64,000 nt of DNA from Chitinivibrionales bacterium (GCA_035516255.1 DATJAL010000013.1:98178-162177), one strand, 5' to 3'; positions 27,654 to 37,542 are shown, counted from the first letter of the stretch. Made by a program: numbers and translations. The notes: generated by a model not told the origin, from the sequence alone.

Positions 27654-29549
27654 ATGGTCCCCTTCAACCGAACAAGCTTGAAAATCGGCGTCGTGCTTTG
27701 CTTTTGTCTGCTGTCGGTAAGCCATGCCCAGCCGCCAAGAACCGGCGGCTATGCCGGGCAGATGAACGGGACCAAATCATGGGACCTGCCCAACGCGCCG
27801 AGCGGCACGCGGCCCGACCAGGCATGGCATTGTATCGGTTCATCTCCGGACGGCGACATTTACATTTCGGGCCAAGACCATGCCACCAATTCCATGCTCT
27901 ACCGGCTTTACCAGAAAGACGACACCCTGCGCTACCTCGGCGACGCGCGCGCGGCCTCGCAGGCGGTGAACAACTGGCAGACCGGGGAAACCTGCCAGAA
28001 GTTCCACGACCGCCCCATTTTCTTCAATGGAAAAGTCTACGTGGCGTCGCTGGACCGCTCGACGCTCGATAATGCCTTCTTGTCAACGCGCGGGTTCCAC
28101 TGGTACTGCTACGACACCGCCGCCAACACCTTCAGCGACCTCAGCGTCAGCGAGCCCAACGGCATCGGCGCCCCGCATCTGCAGCTGATCTGCATCCAGC
28201 CCGACCCCAAGAAAAACGTGATGTACGGCAACACGATCCCGGAAGTCAAGGAAGTGAGCTACGACATCGCCAAAAAAGTGACCACGGTGCTCGGCCGGCC
28301 CTCGCAATGGACCACGCCCCCATACCTTTACAGCGACCGCGTCCAGTGGGTGGATTCGCGCAGCAGGTTGTACATCACCGCGGGAAACGACCGGGCGCAA
28401 TGGAACATGGGCGAGCCGGTGAGCACCTTCAACCATGTGTGGTATTACGATCCCGCAAGCGGGTTCGGCGAGCTGCCCAATTTTCAGCTCCAGGGCGCCA
28501 ACGCCATGGAGTGCGGCGGATGGAACAGGGAGCACACGAAATGGTACGGGTCCGACGACCACGGGCACCTGTACTGTTTCACCGACAGCGGCCCCACGTG
28601 GACCTACCTGGGAACAACCGGCATCAACCCGGTGCAAAAGGTGTGGACGCTGGAAGTCGCCCCCGACGGCGACAAGCTGTACGTCGGCCGCTGCGACAAT
28701 GAGAACGGTCTGAACGAGCCCCGCGCGATTTTCGAATTCGACCTCGCGGCCAAGACCTCGCGCCAGATCGTCACCATTACCGAGTGCGACAACAAGGCGA
28801 CATACGATTTCATGACCGGCTACGATTCCTGGGACCGTACCGGTAATTTCTACGTGGCCGATTTCTCCATGGACGACGGCGCCGGCACCCTTATGGTGCG
28901 CCTCAATCCCGTGAAGATCAAGGTGGCAAAGGGCCTGCTGCCCGAGCTGGTGACGGTGACCGCCGCACCCGGTCCGAACGGCGACGTGATGGTCACCCGC
29001 ACTGGCGCCACCACGGGCAGCCTGAAAGTCATTTACGAATTGACGGGTTCCGACTCTAACAACAATCAGCTCCTGAAGACCTACGGCAGCGCGACGATTT
29101 CCGCCGGCGCCGCCTCCGCCGACGTGACGGTTGACAAAACGCAATTCCAGGGCATTGCGGGAATTTCCAGCCTTGTTTTCTCGGTAGAGTACGACGGCGA
29201 CAACTACCTTGCGGGAAGCAGCCGCCTGGTGCCGCTGCAGTTGACCGCCATCCGGGTCCGGCCGCAGGGAACGGGACCGGCGGACAAGGCGCTCATGGAA
29301 ACGTTCCGGAACCCTTCCGGCGCCACGGTCGTGCGGCTGAACATCGCGAGGGCCTCTTTGACCCAGCTCAGCATTTATGATTTGACCGGAAAGCTCGTCA
29401 CCACGCTGCTCAACAGGCATCTCGGCGCGGGCGTGTACGAGTTCCCGCTCAAAAAGCGCGCCGGCGGCGGCATTGCGATCAGCGGCGGCTTTATCGCGGA
29501 AGTAAAGACCGGCGGTTTGTCCATGAGCAAGAGAATCGTTCTGTATTAA
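27654..29549 (+). CDS. secreted beta-propeller-like protein, paralogue 1
   Basis: A 631-residue exported protein. Signal peptide LKIGVVLCFCLLSVSHA. The body consists of repeated four-strand blades with aspartate/glycine turns (SSPDGDIYISGQDHATNSML, YRLYQKDDTLRYLGD, GKVYVASLDRST, EVAPDGDKLYVGRCDNENGL), which I read as a six- to eight-bladed propeller. About residues 425-525 form an Ig-like domain, and the last 80 a sorting domain (LTQLSIYDLTGKLVTTLLNR, GFIAEVKTGGLSMSKRIVLY). The strictly shared segment NNWQTGETCQKFHDRP recurs in the next gene as NNWDSGETCQKFHDRP, so this may be a functional site. No enzyme family is recognised. Confidence 0.8.
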   Translation: MVPFNRTSLKIGVVLCFCLLSVSHAQPPRTGGYAGQMNGTKSWDLPNAPSGTRPDQAWHCIGSSPDGDIYISGQDHATNSMLYRLYQKDDTLRYLGDARAASQAVNNWQTGETCQKFHDRPIFFNGKVYVASLDRSTLDNAFLSTRGFHWYCYDTAANTFSDLSVSEPNGIGAPHLQLICIQPDPKKNVMYGNTIPEVKEVSYDIAKKVTTVLGRPSQWTTPPYLYSDRVQWVDSRSRLYITAGNDRAQWNMGEPVSTFNHVWYYDPASGFGELPNFQLQGANAMECGGWNREHTKWYGSDDHGHLYCFTDSGPTWTYLGTTGINPVQKVWTLEVAPDGDKLYVGRCDNENGLNEPRAIFEFDLAAKTSRQIVTITECDNKATYDFMTGYDSWDRTGNFYVADFSMDDGAGTLMVRLNPVKIKVAKGLLPELVTVTAAPGPNGDVMVTRTGATTGSLKVIYELTGSDSNNNQLLKTYGSATISAGAASADVTVDKTQFQGIAGISSLVFSVEYDGDNYLAGSSRLVPLQLTAIRVRPQGTGPADKALMETFRNPSGATVVRLNIARASLTQLSIYDLTGKLVTTLLNRHLGAGVYEFPLKKRAGGGIAISGGFIAEVKTGGLSMSKRIVLY

Positions 29550-29591
29550 CGAAATGTCCGATTTTCCTTACCGTTCCCGCAAGGGGGAATC

Positions 29592-31424
29592 ATGGCGAAT
29601 CAGAGGATTTCTTTCGTTTGGTGTTTCGTCCTTTCCGCCGGCACGGCCCTCTCCTGCCTTGGCGTTCCCCAGACCGGCGGCTATGTGGGAAAATACCCGT
29701 GGGTGCGCACCTGGCAGCTGCCTAACACGCCCGACGGCATGCGGCCGCACGCGTGCTGGCATTCGATCGGGAACGCGCCCGACGGCGACATTTACGTGGG
29801 CGGCATGGACCACACCACCAACTCGGCCCTGTACCGCATTTACATGAGCGACGACACGCTCCGCTACCTCGGCGACGCGGCCGCAGCGTCCGAGGCGGTC
29901 AACAACTGGGACAGCGGCGAAACGTGCCAGAAGTTCCACGACCGGCCCACGTTCCACAACGGCAGGGTCTACGTGTTCTCGCTCGACCGCTCCGACATCA
30001 GCGATGCGTATCTGTCAACGCGCGGCTACCACGTGTACGCCTACGACGTGGCCCAGAACACGTTCTCCGACATGAGCGTGAACAACCCGGGCGGCGTGGG
30101 TGCGCCGCACCTCCAGGTGGTCACGCTGGCGCCCGATCCCAAGAACAACCGCGTGTACGGCGCGGTGATCCCCACGGTCGACATCGTGTATTACGACGTC
30201 GCGAAAAACCTGGAGTTCACCGTGGGCCGCCCCGCCACGTTCACGCAGTACATTTACACCAACCGGTTCATGTTCGTGGATTCGCGCGGCAGGCTCTACT
30301 TTACGGCCGGCAGCGAATACTGGTCGCCGGGCTCGGACCCGAACATCTACAACCATGTCCACTACTACGAGCCGTCAACGAACACCTTCGGCGATTTGAC
30401 GGATTGGAAACTCAACCTCAACGCCTTTGAGATGGGGCAATGGACGCGGGACAGAAAAACCTGCTACGTGGAGGACAATAAGGGCAACACGTTCAGGTTC
30501 GATGATTCCGCCGCGGCGTGGACGTCGCTCGGAAGGCCGTTTCCCAACGACCCGAACTGGATTTTCCAGGTGTCGCCGAATTCGAAGAAAATCTACAGCG
30601 GCAACAACACCATCGTGGAGTACGACATCGCCTCGGGCAAGGTGATCAACACGCTGTGCGCGACCGGCGATCTTGACGCTCAGGCGGGCGCCCAAAAATA
30701 CTGGATCGGCTACGATTCGTGGGACAACAACGGCAATTTCTATTTCGCAAGCTTCTCGGACTACGGGATCAACGTGCTCGTCACGCGGTTCAATCCCGTG
30801 CAACTGAAGATCGCGAAAGGGATTCTGCCCGCGCTTGTCCAGGTGGAGGTCGCGGCTTCCTCGAACGCCAACGAGTTCATCGTGACGAGGAAAGGCGGTT
30901 CCACCTCCTCAAGCCTCGACGTGGTGTATAACGTCGATGCGGCCGAGAACAACGCGTCATTGATGAAACAGGCGCGCGGGACCGTGACCATTCCCCCGGG
31001 CCAGGATTCGGCGACCGCGGTCCTCACGCAGGATCAGCTGGCGCTCGTCAGCGGAAAATACGTTTTTACCGTCATCGGCGACGGCGATCAGTATCTGCCG
31101 GGAGCCCACAGGAGCGTGAGCGCGGTGAACACGGGGGTTGTTGCAAAAAGCAATCATGGTCCTGAAAGCAAACAGCTGCTCAGCTGTTTCAGAAGCGGAG
31201 CGGGAGCAATAACATTCAGGGTCTTTGCGCCGGAAGGATCGTCCATGACGCACTTGTCAATCTATGATCTTCATGGGAAATGCGTCAAGGTGCTGCACGC
31301 CGGAGCAATTTCAAGCGGCAGCCACGATTTCACCCTGGACGAAGGCAGTATGGCGAAAGGAACATATGTCGCACGGCTGACGCTTGACCGACAAACGGTA
31401 CAGCGCCGGGTGGCCAAGTATTAG
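29592..31424 (+). CDS. secreted beta-propeller-like protein, paralogue 2
   Basis: A 610-residue paralogue of the preceding protein, starting 42 bases after it with the ribosome-binding site AAGGGGG. Signal peptide FVWCFVLSAGTALSCLG. Blade motifs parallel those of its neighbour (NAPDGDIYVGGMDHTTNSAL, YRIYMSDDTLRYLGD, GRVYVFSLDRSD, YDSWDNNGNFYFASFSD). Near residue 410 the propeller gives way to an Ig-like module and a sorting tail (MTHLSIYDLHGKCVKVLHAG, GTYVARLTLDRQTVQRRVAK). The pair clearly arose by tandem duplication. A terminator follows 23 bases after the stop. Function is unknown; a carbohydrate-binding or lyase role is possible. Confidence 0.8.
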   Translation: MANQRISFVWCFVLSAGTALSCLGVPQTGGYVGKYPWVRTWQLPNTPDGMRPHACWHSIGNAPDGDIYVGGMDHTTNSALYRIYMSDDTLRYLGDAAAASEAVNNWDSGETCQKFHDRPTFHNGRVYVFSLDRSDISDAYLSTRGYHVYAYDVAQNTFSDMSVNNPGGVGAPHLQVVTLAPDPKNNRVYGAVIPTVDIVYYDVAKNLEFTVGRPATFTQYIYTNRFMFVDSRGRLYFTAGSEYWSPGSDPNIYNHVHYYEPSTNTFGDLTDWKLNLNAFEMGQWTRDRKTCYVEDNKGNTFRFDDSAAAWTSLGRPFPNDPNWIFQVSPNSKKIYSGNNTIVEYDIASGKVINTLCATGDLDAQAGAQKYWIGYDSWDNNGNFYFASFSDYGINVLVTRFNPVQLKIAKGILPALVQVEVAASSNANEFIVTRKGGSTSSSLDVVYNVDAAENNASLMKQARGTVTIPPGQDSATAVLTQDQLALVSGKYVFTVIGDGDQYLPGAHRSVSAVNTGVVAKSNHGPESKQLLSCFRSGAGAITFRVFAPEGSSMTHLSIYDLHGKCVKVLHAGAISSGSHDFTLDEGSMAKGTYVARLTLDRQTVQRRVAKY

Positions 31425-31446
31425 CAGCGCTTTTTAAAATGCACAT

Positions 31447-31475
31447 AAAAAAACCCGTTCCGGACGGGTTTTTTT
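31447..31475 (+). terminator. intrinsic terminator after the beta-propeller pair
   Basis: The stem AAACCCGT / ACGGGTTT encloses a short TCCGG loop and is followed by a run of T on the plus strand and preceded by a run of A, so it could end transcription from both directions. It lies between the propeller gene and the convergent lipoprotein gene. Confidence 0.85.
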
Positions 31476-31495
31476 ATCGGAACGGCGTTCCACTC

Positions 31496-32059
31496 TTATT
31501 TTTCGGCAATCGCCTTGTACTTTCCCAGAAACGCCTCCGCGTCCGCGACCGCCCTGTTCGGGTCCGGATAATTATTAAATGTCAACTGGAAATAAAACCG
31601 TCCGAAACAGGAGTACACCACGAGTCCGTTGTATGTCTGCGATCCCTCTGCGGACGCCGAGAAATCCGGCATGGTCACCGGGTGATTCATGTCTGCCCGC
31701 GAGTGTTTGAGAGTGTCCCAGACCGCAAATGCATCGGCGGCGGTCCCGTAGTCAATGATAACAACGTTCACCGTGGTCGTCTCCGCCGCGTTTTCATACG
31801 AGGTGTGAAAACCGTTCCTGACGGCGTTGTTCATCAAATAAACCGAGTCATAAAGGAGGTTGTATACGTCGGTGTCCCCGAATTCCTGAAACGCGCCCGC
31901 AGACTCAACCCAGCCTGGGGCGGGAGCCGCGACATGCAGGTCGATCAAGGCGGCCGGCGCACTGCGCACCGGTGAATTCGTGCACGTTGCAAACGATAGT
32001 CCAACAACGAGGATGCTGCATGCCGCCATTATTTCCTTATCGAGCCCCACGAGTCGCAT
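31496..32059 (-). CDS. lipoprotein of unknown function
   Basis: A 187-residue lipoprotein; lipobox SFATC gives acylated Cys26. The ATG at 32059 is chosen because AAGGAG lies nine bases before it; an upstream in-frame ATG at 32092 lacks this. The mature domain is alpha/beta with IDLHVAAPAPGWVESAGAFQ, NVVIIDYGTAADAFAVWDTL and YSCFGRFYFQLTFNNYPDPN, ending in FLGKYKAI. The pattern of a strand-helix unit with 'DPN..V.DAEAFL..Y' is reminiscent of DUF6599-like periplasmic proteins, but I do not assign it. It is 81 bases downstream of the FISUMP lipoprotein gene on the same strand. Confidence 0.7.
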   Translation of the reverse strand: MRLVGLDKEIMAACSILVVGLSFATCTNSPVRSAPAALIDLHVAAPAPGWVESAGAFQEFGDTDVYNLLYDSVYLMNNAVRNGFHTSYENAAETTTVNVVIIDYGTAADAFAVWDTLKHSRADMNHPVTMPDFSASAEGSQTYNGLVVYSCFGRFYFQLTFNNYPDPNRAVADAEAFLGKYKAIAEK

Positions 32060-32140
32060 CGGTAAATCTCCTTGCGGAAAAGCCCTCGACATCCGGCAGG
32101 GTTAAACGTGCCGCTTTATCAAGCAAGAATTAATTATGGG

Positions 32141-32884
32141 TCAGTCCTTCACCAGCCGCACCGAGAGGCCCGTGTTGTCGAGGATGAGGTAACTGTCGAG
32201 ATAGTCATGGGAGCTGCTGAGCATCCGGTAATCGGAATGCGCGACGTCCTCCGCCGTGGCGGTCCACCAATACCCCATCTGACCGATGCTTTTAAAGTCA
32301 ACGTCGTAGAAGCGGATGCCCGCCGGAAGGCCAGAAAAGCCGCTGCCGTCGTTGGCCGCCGTGTTCCAGCCGACGTCCCCGGAATCGGTTGCCGCGTTCC
32401 AATCCGTCTTTGCCGCAAGGGACTTCCCTATCCCGTTGCCCGTGTCCGACCCGTCCCAGTTGTATCCGTGCGCGACCAGGTAATTCCGCAGGGTGTCCCA
32501 TTCCGCGCTCGTGGGCACGTGCCATCCCGCGGGCGCGAGCCTGCCCGTGCCGACGGTGTACCAGTTGTAAAGCAGGCCGAATTTCTTGATGCTGTCGGCG
32601 TCGGTCGTGTTGTTGTAGGATGCGTACGCGGGCGTGGACAGCGTCGCCCACGTTGACAAAAGCGGAGCGTGAGGGATCGGCGTCCCGTCGTTGTAGGCGG
32701 TCGTCCGCAGATTTTCCGCGGTCCAGACCTGGTTGCCTATCTTTACTGCTGTGTAAATATTCCCGTCGATATCTTTTACGGTGGTGCCGCCGGTGTCCGG
32801 GCCGGTGGAGGTTTTTGTGCAGGCGATTGTTGACAGAATGATCGCCGCGACCGATCCCGCAAGCAAATACTTGATTGTCGTCAT
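32141..32884 (-). CDS. FISUMP-domain lipoprotein
   Basis: A 247-residue lipoprotein; lipobox LSTIAC gives acylated Cys22. The mature part starts with the hallmark of the Fibrobacter major paralogous domain: VKDIDGNIYTAVKIGNQVWT, AENLRTTAYNDGTPIPH, then YNNTTDADSIKKFGLLYNWY, GWHVPTSAEWDTLRNYL, AAKTDWNAATDSGDVGWN and the final YWWTATAEDVAHSDYRMLSS with VRLVKD. These are the conserved 'W-x-aeNL', 'GLLYNW', 'GWHVPT' and 'WW(T/S)aT' motifs of the formylglycine-generating-enzyme-like superfamily without an obvious catalytic cysteine pair. The family is expanded in Fibrobacterota and Bacteroidota and its role is unknown. The start at 32884 has GGGAG upstream. Confidence 0.88.
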   Translation of the reverse strand: MTTIKYLLAGSVAAIILSTIACTKTSTGPDTGGTTVKDIDGNIYTAVKIGNQVWTAENLRTTAYNDGTPIPHAPLLSTWATLSTPAYASYNNTTDADSIKKFGLLYNWYTVGTGRLAPAGWHVPTSAEWDTLRNYLVAHGYNWDGSDTGNGIGKSLAAKTDWNAATDSGDVGWNTAANDGSGFSGLPAGIRFYDVDFKSIGQMGYWWTATAEDVAHSDYRMLSSSHDYLDSYLILDNTGLSVRLVKD

Positions 32885-32932
32885 GGAAACTCCCTTTTGA
32901 TAAAAATAAAAATTGGCAAAATCAAAAAAGGC

Positions 32933-33064
32933 TGGGCGTTCCCCTGCTTCGCGGGGTCGGCCGGCATGAGGCAAACGACATAATAAAGCGCGAAGCGCAA
33001 CTACCTTACCTCGGGGAACGAAGTGACAATGCGCTCTGGCGCACCCTCCGGTCCACCTGACGCC
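32933..33064 (+). repeat. class-1 dispersed element, copy A
   Basis: It begins TGGGCGTTCCCC, contains a small hairpin (CCCCTGC, TTC, GCGGGG), continues GTCGGCCGG, and ends GGTCCACCTGACGCC. The outer ends GGCGTT and (T/G)ACGCC are complementary. The TGGGCGTT end faces the 5' end of the FISUMP lipoprotein gene 48 bases away. Orientation is defined as plus when TGGGCGTT reads first. Confidence 0.75.
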
Positions 33065-33257
33065 TGGCATAAGTCAAGCACCACTCCTGAATTTATTTGC
33101 CCGTCATAATAAATGGATTCAACCGGCATTTACCTGTTAGAATAAAATATCATCCGCTCGTAGGGCAAAGTTTTTATTTGAAAATTCTTACGCGGATTGG
33201 ACTGGATGGAAAAAATAAATAGTGGAAAAACCAAAAACGAGAGCATGGATAAAAGAA

Positions 33258-33344
33258 TGGTGCGGTCGGTCGGAATCGAACCGACACAGGATTGCTCCCA
33301 CATGCCCCTCAAACATGCGTGTCTACCAGTTCCACCACGACCGC
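33258..33344 (-). tRNA. tRNA-Leu (anticodon GAG)
   Basis: On the minus strand, acceptor arms GCGGTCG and CGACCGC pair over seven bases, with discriminator A and an encoded CCA. The D arm contains GTGGAACTGGTAGAC, the anticodon stem CATGT/GCATG encloses the loop TTGAGGG with anticodon GAG, a long variable arm follows, and the T arm has GTCGGTTCGATTCCGAC. The long variable arm and D-arm sequence are those of leucine tRNAs. It lies 11 bases after secG and is probably co-transcribed. Confidence 0.95.
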
Positions 33345-33355
33345 ATTACCACGTG

Positions 33356-33850
33356 CTACTTGCCTTTTCCCCTTGACGGGGCGGGCGCCGGCAATGCCGG
33401 TGCCGGCTGCGTTGTCGGGCCAGGGGCTTTCGGCGTCGCGCCCTGGGGCAGGCCCTGAGGGACGGGCATACCCTGGGGACCGGCTTCACCCTGTCCCTGG
33501 TTTCCGACCGGAAGTCCCTGCTGTCCCTGCAGCACGGACGACGGCGAATACGAGCCCTGCTTCTCGGCGCGCTCCTTGAGCGCGGACTTGATCTGGCTTT
33601 GCGAGGGATGCGAAACGAATATCGACATGATCAGGCACAGTCCCAGAAAAATTCCGGCCGAGATCGCCGTCGCCCTGGTGAGGATGTTGGCCGTATCGCC
33701 CGCGCCCAGCAGGCTCGTCGCGCTGGAGAAGCCGCCGCCGAGCGTGCCCGATATCCCGCCGCCCTTGTCGGACTGGATCAGAATAATCATGCACAGAAAG
33801 ACGCACACGATCACGAACAGCGCAATAAGAATTCCGAAAATCCACGACAT
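33356..33850 (-). CDS. secG: preprotein translocase subunit SecG
   Basis: A 164-residue SecG. The first membrane helix (FGILIALFVIVCVFLCMIIL) leads to the signature IQSDKGGGISGTLGGGFSSA, then TSLLGAGDTANILTRATAI and the second helix SAGIFLGLCLIMSIFV. The remaining 80 residues are a Gln/Pro/Gly-rich cytoplasmic tail (SSVLQGQQGLPVGNQGQGEA and so on), longer than the 75-110 residues of usual SecG. SecG assists SecYEG-mediated export. It follows tpiA, the order gap-pgk-tpiA-secG found in many bacteria, and is followed by tRNA-Leu. Confidence 0.95.
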   Translation of the reverse strand: MSWIFGILIALFVIVCVFLCMIILIQSDKGGGISGTLGGGFSSATSLLGAGDTANILTRATAISAGIFLGLCLIMSIFVSHPSQSQIKSALKERAEKQGSYSPSSVLQGQQGLPVGNQGQGEAGPQGMPVPQGLPQGATPKAPGPTTQPAPALPAPAPSRGKGK

Positions 33851-33872
33851 ACTGTGACTACCTCTTGCAAAA

Positions 33873-34628
33873 TTATTTAGGTTTTACAATCCCCAAAAAA
33901 TCGTCAGCCTTCAGCGCCGCGCCGCCGATAAGCCCACCGTCGACGTCGGAAAGCGCGAGCAGCGCCTTTGCGTTGTCCGGTTTCATGCTGCCGCCGTACT
34001 GAATACGGATTGCGCCGGCGGTATCGGTATCATGCATCCCGGAAACCTGCTTGCGAATGAAAACATGCATTTCGTTGGCCTGGTCCGGTGTCGCCACCTC
34101 TCCGGTCCCGATGGCCCACACCGGTTCGTAGGCGATGGTGCATTTGAGCGCGTCGGCCTTGGCGACGCCCGCAAAGGCGCCCTTGATCTGCGTCTCCACC
34201 ACCGAGAACAGCTTCCCTGTTTTACGTTGTTCAAGCGTCTCGCCCACGCAGACGATGGGCAGGAGCCCGGCGGCGAGCGCCGCCTTCACCTTCTTGTTCA
34301 CGGTCTCGTCGGTCTCGTGGAAATACTGGCGCTGCTCCGAATGGCCGATGATCACGTATTCCACGCCCACGCTCCTGAGCATGGCGCAGCTCACCTTGCC
34401 GGTGAACGCGCCCTTAGCCTCCCAGTGCACGTCCTGGGCGCCGAGCTTTACCGAGGTGCCCTTGACAATTTCGGAAACCGTCTTGAGGCTGACGTACGGC
34501 GGGCATACGGCGATGTCCACGTCCGTTTCCGCGCCCATTTTCGCCACGATGCCTTTTGCGAGCGCCTTCGCCTCGTCAAGCGTGGTATTCATTTTCCAGT
34601 TGCCGGCAATGAATTTTTTTCGTGCCAT
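33873..34628 (-). CDS. tpiA: triosephosphate isomerase
   Basis: A 251-residue enzyme interconverting dihydroxyacetone phosphate and glyceraldehyde 3-phosphate. Catalytic residues are visible: Lys12 in GNWKMN, His about 95 in VIIGHSEQRQ, Glu about 165 in AYEPVWAIGTG, with the phosphate loop YGGSMKPDNA and the end GGLIGGAALKADDF. The ATG at 34628 was chosen because AAGGAG lies nine bases upstream; the in-frame GTG at 34634 would be only three bases from that site. It is in the glycolytic cluster gap-pgk-tpiA-secG. Confidence 0.96.
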   Translation of the reverse strand: MARKKFIAGNWKMNTTLDEAKALAKGIVAKMGAETDVDIAVCPPYVSLKTVSEIVKGTSVKLGAQDVHWEAKGAFTGKVSCAMLRSVGVEYVIIGHSEQRQYFHETDETVNKKVKAALAAGLLPIVCVGETLEQRKTGKLFSVVETQIKGAFAGVAKADALKCTIAYEPVWAIGTGEVATPDQANEMHVFIRKQVSGMHDTDTAGAIRIQYGGSMKPDNAKALLALSDVDGGLIGGAALKADDFLGIVKPK

Positions 34629-34691
34629 GACCACATTCTCCTTAGGGCAAATAAAATATGTTATGGTAACCCGTGTATATTTACGATTTTC

Positions 34692-34776
34692 TATAATGTG
34701 TCACTCCCGCGAAAGCAGGAGTCCAGGCTTCCTAAATGAAAACAAAATGGATTCCCGCTTCCGTGGGAATGACGGC
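34692..34776. repeat. paired REP-like palindromes in inverted orientation
   Basis: Two copies of a TCATTCCCGCGAAAGCGGGAATCCA-like motif in opposite orientation (TCACTCCCGCGAAAGCAGG at 34695 and GGATTCCCGCTTCCGTGGG at about 34749) lie in the gap between pgk and tpiA. Related sequences are at about 13219 and 13771. They may form cruciform or hairpin structures that protect the glycolytic mRNA. Confidence 0.6.
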
Positions 34777-34795
34777 AGCGATTCGTCCTTTAAAT

Positions 34796-36064
34796 CTACC
34801 GGTCGAGCAAAGCTTTCACGCCGGGCAGCTCCTTGCCTTCCACGAGCTCGAGCGACGCGCCGCCGCCTGTGGAGATGTGGGACATCTTCGCCGACAGGCC
34901 CATTTTATTGACCGCCGACACCGAGTCGCCGCCGCCGATGACGGTCGTGGCGCCCTTAAGCGACGCAAGCGCCTGGGCGATGGCCTTGGTGCCTTCGGCG
35001 AATTTCGGAAACTCGAAAACGCCCATGGGCCCGTTCCAGAACACGGTCTTCGCGCCCGCAATGGCCGCCTTGAATTTCTCAATTGATTTCGGCCCGATGT
35101 CCATGCCGAGCCAACCGTCTTCGATCGCCTCGCCCGCCGACGCCTTCGACACCGCGTCGGCAGAAAATTCCTGCGTCACCACATGGTCCGCGGGGAGCAG
35201 AAGCTCGGTTTTCTTTTCCGCCGCCCTGTCAAGAATGCCCTTTGCGGTTTCCACCATGTCGTCCTCGACCAGCGACTTGCCCACCGAAACGCCCTTGGCC
35301 TTCAAGAAGGTGTAGGTCATGCCGCCCCCGATGATCAGTTTGTTCACTTTGTTAAGCAGGCTTTCGAGCACCGCGATCTTGCTCGACACCTTTGCGCCGC
35401 CGATCACCGCGACAAACGGTTTTGCCGGGTTCTTCACGATTTTTTCCTGAAGGTATTCGAGCTCCTTTTCCATGAGGAACCCTGCAACCGCGGGCAGATG
35501 GTGCGCAACGGTCTCGGTCGACGCATGCGGCCGGTGCGCCGTGCCGAACGCGTCGTTCACGTACACGTCGCCGTACGTGGCGAGCGCGGCCGCCAGTACT
35601 TCGCGCTCGGACTCCTCCTTGGAGGTCTCTTCCTTGTGGAAGCGCGTGTTCTCGAGCATGCAGATGCCGCCCTGGGGCAGCGCCTTGACAATCGCCTCGG
35701 TCTCGGGCCCCATGCACGCGGGCGCGAACTTCACCTCTTTGCCGAGCAGCTTGGCAAGATACTCGGCCACGGGCTTCATCCTGCACTTGCCGTCGATGAA
35801 TTTCTTTTCGTCAAACGGTTTGCCGTCCTTCTCCGCCTTTTCCTTCGCCTTCTTCGCGTCTTTTTTCGGGTCGCCCAGATGGGACATGAGCACCAGGCTC
35901 TTGCAGCCCTGTTCGAGCACGTACTTGATCGACGGCAGCGCCGCCTTGATGCGCGTGTCGTCCTGCACAACGCCGTCCTTCATGGGAACGTTGAAATCCA
36001 CGCGCATGAGCACGCGTTTTCCTTTTACGTCAATGTCGCGGATGGTCTTTTTAGAAATTGCCAT
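34796..36064 (-). CDS. pgk: phosphoglycerate kinase
   Basis: A 422-residue enzyme that transfers the phosphate of 1,3-bisphosphoglycerate to ADP. Substrate-binding elements RVLMRVDFNVPMKDG, VLMSHLGDPK and AFGTAHRPHASTETVAHHLP are in the N-terminal half; nucleotide-binding KPFVAVIGGAKVSSKIAVLE, KLIIGGGMTYTFLKAKG, FWNGPMGVFEFPKFAEGT and TVIGGGDSVSAVNKMGLSAK are in the C-terminal half. A lysine-rich insertion of about 20 residues (KDAKKAKEKAEKDGKPFDEK) follows the SHLGDP motif. The ATG at 36064 has AAGGAG upstream; the frame opens earlier without support. It is part of the glycolytic cluster. Confidence 0.96.
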   Translation of the reverse strand: MAISKKTIRDIDVKGKRVLMRVDFNVPMKDGVVQDDTRIKAALPSIKYVLEQGCKSLVLMSHLGDPKKDAKKAKEKAEKDGKPFDEKKFIDGKCRMKPVAEYLAKLLGKEVKFAPACMGPETEAIVKALPQGGICMLENTRFHKEETSKEESEREVLAAALATYGDVYVNDAFGTAHRPHASTETVAHHLPAVAGFLMEKELEYLQEKIVKNPAKPFVAVIGGAKVSSKIAVLESLLNKVNKLIIGGGMTYTFLKAKGVSVGKSLVEDDMVETAKGILDRAAEKKTELLLPADHVVTQEFSADAVSKASAGEAIEDGWLGMDIGPKSIEKFKAAIAGAKTVFWNGPMGVFEFPKFAEGTKAIAQALASLKGATTVIGGGDSVSAVNKMGLSAKMSHISTGGGASLELVEGKELPGVKALLDR

Positions 36065-36087
36065 AATGCTTCTCCTTGCCAAGAAAA

Positions 36088-36176
36088 TCAATACTCCACC
36101 GCAAAGACGCAAAGGTCGCAAAGAAATCCATTATTCATTTTATTCCTCTTTGTGTTCTTTGCGGCTTTGCGGTGAT
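36088..36176. repeat. inverted pair of CACCGCAAAGACGC-type repeats
   Basis: CCACCGCAAAGACGCAAAGG and its inverted partner CTTTGCGGCTTTGCGGTG lie about 45 bases apart between gap and pgk. Relatives are at 17128 (CACCGCAGAGACGCAGAG) and at about 40098 (TCTCTGCGCTTCTGCGGTGA). As RNA the pair would form a long hairpin. Confidence 0.6.
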
Positions 36177-36190
36177 TTTTTTCTACTAAA

Positions 36191-36226
36191 ACAAGCCAGC
36201 GGCGGGGACACCGCCACTGGCTTTTA
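36191..36226 (-). terminator. hairpin downstream of gap
   Basis: The arms GCCAGCGGCGG and CCGCCACTGGC enclose a short GGACA loop and are flanked by T/A-rich runs on both sides. It lies 29 bases downstream of the gap stop on the minus strand and may end or attenuate gap transcription before pgk, letting gap be made in excess. Confidence 0.75.
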
Positions 36227-36254
36227 TCAACAACTCACCTGTTACTTTGAAAAA

Positions 36255-37334
<1,080 letters not shown>

Positions 37335-37542
37335 TTAATTGTGAAAAGGTATATGTTATGTTTGGTTGTCTTTTCTTTTTATGTCAAAGGAGTACGGTGA
37401 AATTTCAGGGTTATTGCTTTCCAAAGAAGGTGTGAAAATATACTTTCACACTGAAGCGGCAGTCAAGTTTTAGGGATGCAGGTTGATGGATACTTTGTGA
37501 TTTTTTTCTGAATAAAATAATCAAGAAAAATATAGAAATTAT

